16,485 nucleotides of DNA from CAZKUN01 sp964555935 (GTDB lineage: Bacteria; Armatimonadota; Zipacnadia; Zipacnadales; VGFC01), in contig CAZKUN010000205.1 of the NCBI GenBank assembly GCA_964555935.1, positions 1 to 16,485 on the forward strand, given 5' to 3'. A program made the position numbers and the translations under genes. The stretch's first letter is position 1; each line of letters begins with the position of its first letter. This document shows positions 14,643 through 16,485 of the stretch, in pieces. The notes beneath the pieces were generated by a model that saw nothing but the letters and a program-made list of their open reading frames with translations, did not search any database and was not told the origin of the DNA.

Positions 14643-14667
14643 GTAGCATGAGCATCCCTGCTCATGC
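14643..14667. repeat. Palindrome D: GTAG overlapping 9-bp arms (GCATGAGCA / TGCTCATGC)
   Basis: GTAG (14643-14646) runs into perfect 9-bp arms (14646-14654, 14659-14667) around a TCCC loop. It lies 6 bp beyond the stop codon of the E1 gene, so it could double as its transcript-end hairpin, though no T tract follows on the minus strand. One arm is repeated at 14427-14435. Confidence 0.8.
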
Positions 14668-14673
14668 AGCCGT

Positions 14674-16485
14674 TCACCCCACCAATTCCCGCAACGCCTC
14701 CGCAATCTTACTCGAGTTCGGCAGCGCGCACGCTTCCAGACTCTCCGCATACGGCAGCGGCACGTCCTCACCCGTGATCCGCACAGGCGCCTTCTTCAAC
14801 TCATCAAAAACGTTGTCCGTCAGCAGCGCGATGATCTCGCTCGCCACGCCCGCCGTCCGACAGTCCTCCGTCAGCACCAGCACGCGCCCCGTCTTCCTGG
14901 CCGATTCGAGAATCGCCTCGGTGTCGAGCGGCACCAGCGTCCGCATGTCGATGACCTCGACCGAGATGCCGTCCTTCTCCAGCCGACGCGCCGCGTGCAG
15001 CGCCACGTGCACCGAGCGCGCGTACGTCACCACCGTCACGTCCGTCCCCTCGCGCTTGATGTCAGCCTGCCCCAGCGGCACGATATACTCGCCCTCCGGC
15101 ACGGGACCGATATCCTGCAGGAGTCCCTTGTGCTCGAGGAAGACCACCGGGTCCTCATCGCGCAAAGCCGCCGTCAGCAGTCCCTTCGCATCCGACGGCG
15201 TCGATGGATACGCCACCTTCAGGCCCGGAGTGTGCATGAACCACGCCTCCAGGCTCTGCGAGTGCTGCGCGCCACGCGCCCGACCCGCGCAACCCGACGT
15301 CGCCCGGATGACCACCGGGATGCTGACCTGGCCGCCGAACATGTACCGCATCTTCGCCGCCTGGTTGGCGATCTGGTCCATCGCCACGGTGAAGAAATCG
15401 CTGAACATGATCTCAGCCACCGGCCGCATGCCTTGCATCGCCGCGCCGACACCACACCCGATGATCGCCGATTCGCTGATGGGCGTGTCGCGGATGCGCT
15501 CCGGCCCAAATTCCTCGAGCATCCCCGCGCTCACCTGGAACGCTCCGCCGCGCTTGCCCACGTCCTCGCCGATCAGCACCACGCGCTCGTCGCGCTCCAT
15601 CTCCTCCCAGATCGCCATGCCAAGCGCCTCGACGAACGTCTTCTCGGGCGAGCCCTCCGGCACGGGGCCGCTCGCGGTGAGCGGCTCTTGCGGGGTGAAA
15701 ATATGCTCCATCGCGTCCGTCTCGACGGGGCAGGGCTCCTCGTCGCGGGCTTTCCGATGCGCCTCGCGGACCTCGTCGCGGATCGCGCGCCGCTTGGTCT
15801 TCAGCTCCTCCTCGGTCGCCAGTTCCGCATCGATCAGAAGCTGACCCGAGCGCGTGACGGGGCAGTTATTCTTCTCCCACCACTTCTTCTCTTCGCGCGG
15901 GCGATACCGATCCGGGTCCATCGCATAGTGGCCCGTCATCCGGTATGTCTTGGCCTCCACCAGCGTCGGCCCCTCACCACGGCGCGCGCGGTCAACCGCT
16001 TCCCTAACGGTGTCTCGCGTCGCCAGCACGTCGTTCCCATCACAGATCGCGCCCGGGATGCCATACGCCACCGCGCGAGTCGCCACGTCCTCCACGTTCA
16101 TCGACTCGGTCGCCGCCATCGATACCGCGTACTGGTTGTTCTCGCAGATGAAGACCACCGGCAGCTTCCAGATCGACGCCAGATTCAGCGCCTCGTGAAA
16201 CGTCCCTTGGTTCGACGCGCCATCGCCGAAGAAGCACAGGCAGACCCGCCCCGTGCCGCGGAGCATATGCGCCAGCGCGATCCCGTTCGCAATCGGGAGA
16301 CTTGCGCCGACAATCCCGTTCGCCCCGCAGACGCCTTGGGAGAAGTCGGCGATATGCATCGACCCGCCGCGGCCCTGACAGAAGCCCGTAGCGCGACCAT
16401 ACAACTCGGCCATCATTTTTGCGATATCCATCCCCTTCGCGATGCAGTGTCCGTGCCCGCGGTGGGTGGTCGTGATCAGATCGCC
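14674..16485 (-). CDS. Fused alpha-beta E1 component of a 2-oxoacid (pyruvate / branched-chain / acetoin-type) dehydrogenase, 5' truncated
   Basis: The frame is open through the window edge. It reads 'GDLITTTHRGHGHCIAKG' before the first internal ATG (16431), so the true start lies outside. This thiamine-diphosphate enzyme decarboxylates a 2-oxoacid and passes the acyl group to the lipoyl E2 partner. The alpha half contains 'HRGHGH', 'GRGGSMHIAD' and the ThDP/Mg motif running from 'GDGASNQGTFHEAL' to 'ENNQYAVS' (about 16233-16130), then 'YRMTGHYAMDPDRYR'. A charged linker ('TPQEPLTASGPVPEGSPEK', about 15640-15720) joins it to a complete beta half: 'VVLIGEDVGKRGGAFQVS', 'DTPISESAIIGCGVGAAM', 'AEIMFSDFFTVAMDQIANQ', 'SQSLEAWFMHTPGLKVAYPS' and 'VEVIDMRTLVPLD'. 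In most bacteria alpha and beta are separate genes; here they form one polypeptide. Which 2-oxoacid is used cannot be decided from these motifs. E2 and E3 genes are not in the window. Confidence 0.9.
   Translation of the reverse strand, partial: GDLITTTHRGHGHCIAKGMDIAKMMAELYGRATGFCQGRGGSMHIADFSQGVCGANGIVGASLPIANGIALAHMLRGTGRVCLCFFGDGASNQGTFHEALNLASIWKLPVVFICENNQYAVSMAATESMNVEDVATRAVAYGIPGAICDGNDVLATRDTVREAVDRARRGEGPTLVEAKTYRMTGHYAMDPDRYRPREEKKWWEKNNCPVTRSGQLLIDAELATEEELKTKRRAIRDEVREAHRKARDEEPCPVETDAMEHIFTPQEPLTASGPVPEGSPEKTFVEALGMAIWEEMERDERVVLIGEDVGKRGGAFQVSAGMLEEFGPERIRDTPISESAIIGCGVGAAMQGMRPVAEIMFSDFFTVAMDQIANQAAKMRYMFGGQVSIPVVIRATSGCAGRARGAQHSQSLEAWFMHTPGLKVAYPSTPSDAKGLLTAALRDEDPVVFLEHKGLLQDIGPVPEGEYIVPLGQADIKREGTDVTVVTYARSVHVALHAARRLEKDGISVEVIDMRTLVPLDTEAILESARKTGRVLVLTEDCRTAGVASEIIALLTDNVFDELKKAPVRITGEDVPLPYAESLEACALPNSSKIAEALRELVG

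Larger units (their letters stand above)
14412..14673. other. 262-bp gene-free spacer filled with short palindromes
   Basis: The spacer separates the start of the GH5-like gene from the stop of the E1 gene, both on the minus strand. It holds the GH5-like ribosome site, four different hairpins with perfect 9-bp arms and one with 6-bp arms. No credible open frame was seen; the short frames crossing it have shadow-like composition. Any E1 terminator and GH5-like promoter must lie here, but no clear -35/-10 pair was recognised. Confidence 0.8.

Noticed and set aside
14439..14667. CRISPR array or tandem repeat
   Set aside because: The palindromes have different arm sequences and irregular spacing, with no identical direct repeats of array type and no cas gene nearby.
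14525..15844. 439-codon plus-strand frame
   Set aside because: It is Ser/Thr/Arg-rich and antisense to the beta half of E1, whose motifs are unambiguous; it also crosses the palindrome cluster.

Overview
The window is about 16.5 kb of GC-rich bacterial DNA with strong G/C preference at third codon positions. It resembles accessory chromosome of a Planctomycetota-like bacterium or a neighbouring heterotrophic lineage (Lentisphaerota, Hydrogenedentota, Armatimonadota). This is inferred from family content: a PQQ-like propeller protein with the Cys-rich 'SGCTC' ending, an HzsA-related propeller/cytochrome c protein, a secreted SUMF1-domain protein, GH127 and GH5-like secreted glycosidases, and an S-layer-homology (SLH) protein. 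No rRNA, tRNA, CRISPR array, transposase or phage gene is visible.

Layout. (1) 1-4608, plus strand: a run of three closely spaced genes, namely the 3' end of a PQQ-like beta-propeller protein, a secreted GH127 beta-L-arabinofuranosidase, and a class C beta-lactamase-fold serine hydrolase. (2) 4614-6998, minus strand: a two-gene ABC exporter (ATPase then permease, abutting), converging on the first block. (3) 7088-12261, minus strand: an operon-like block headed by a sigma70-like promoter at 12308-12336. Its order is HzsA-related di-heme protein, SUMF1-domain protein, HEAT-repeat protein, redoxin. A 15-bp stem hairpin beyond its end probably acts as terminator. (4) 12430-12801, plus strand: a small divergent secreted SLH protein. 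(5) 12897-14411, minus strand: a secreted GH5-like glycoside hydrolase. (6) 14412-14673: a gene-free spacer with a cluster of different short palindromes, most with 9-bp arms. (7) 14674-16485, minus strand: a fused alpha/beta E1 component of a 2-oxoacid dehydrogenase, cut by the window end.

The most interesting site is the redoxin at 7170-7670. Its reading frame is interrupted by a single UGA exactly where the first Cys of a thioredoxin-fold CxxC motif belongs (W-UGA-P-I-C). A 7-bp stem with an all-G loop follows 14 nt later, which fits the bacterial SECIS description. I read it as a probable selenocysteine-containing (UxxC) peroxiredoxin-like protein. A C10 tract sits at the junction with the upstream HEAT-repeat gene. 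One extra C would fuse the secreted HEAT domain to the redoxin, and third-position GC supports the frame switching at that tract. The annotated gene may therefore be broken by a homopolymer indel, or the tract may be a real slippage site.

Working together (inference): region 1 and the GH5-like gene suggest extracellular breakdown of plant- or algal-type polysaccharide. Region 3 suggests an exported redox module in which a heme c/propeller protein, a SUMF1-fold partner and a HEAT-redoxin selenoprotein are made from one transcript.
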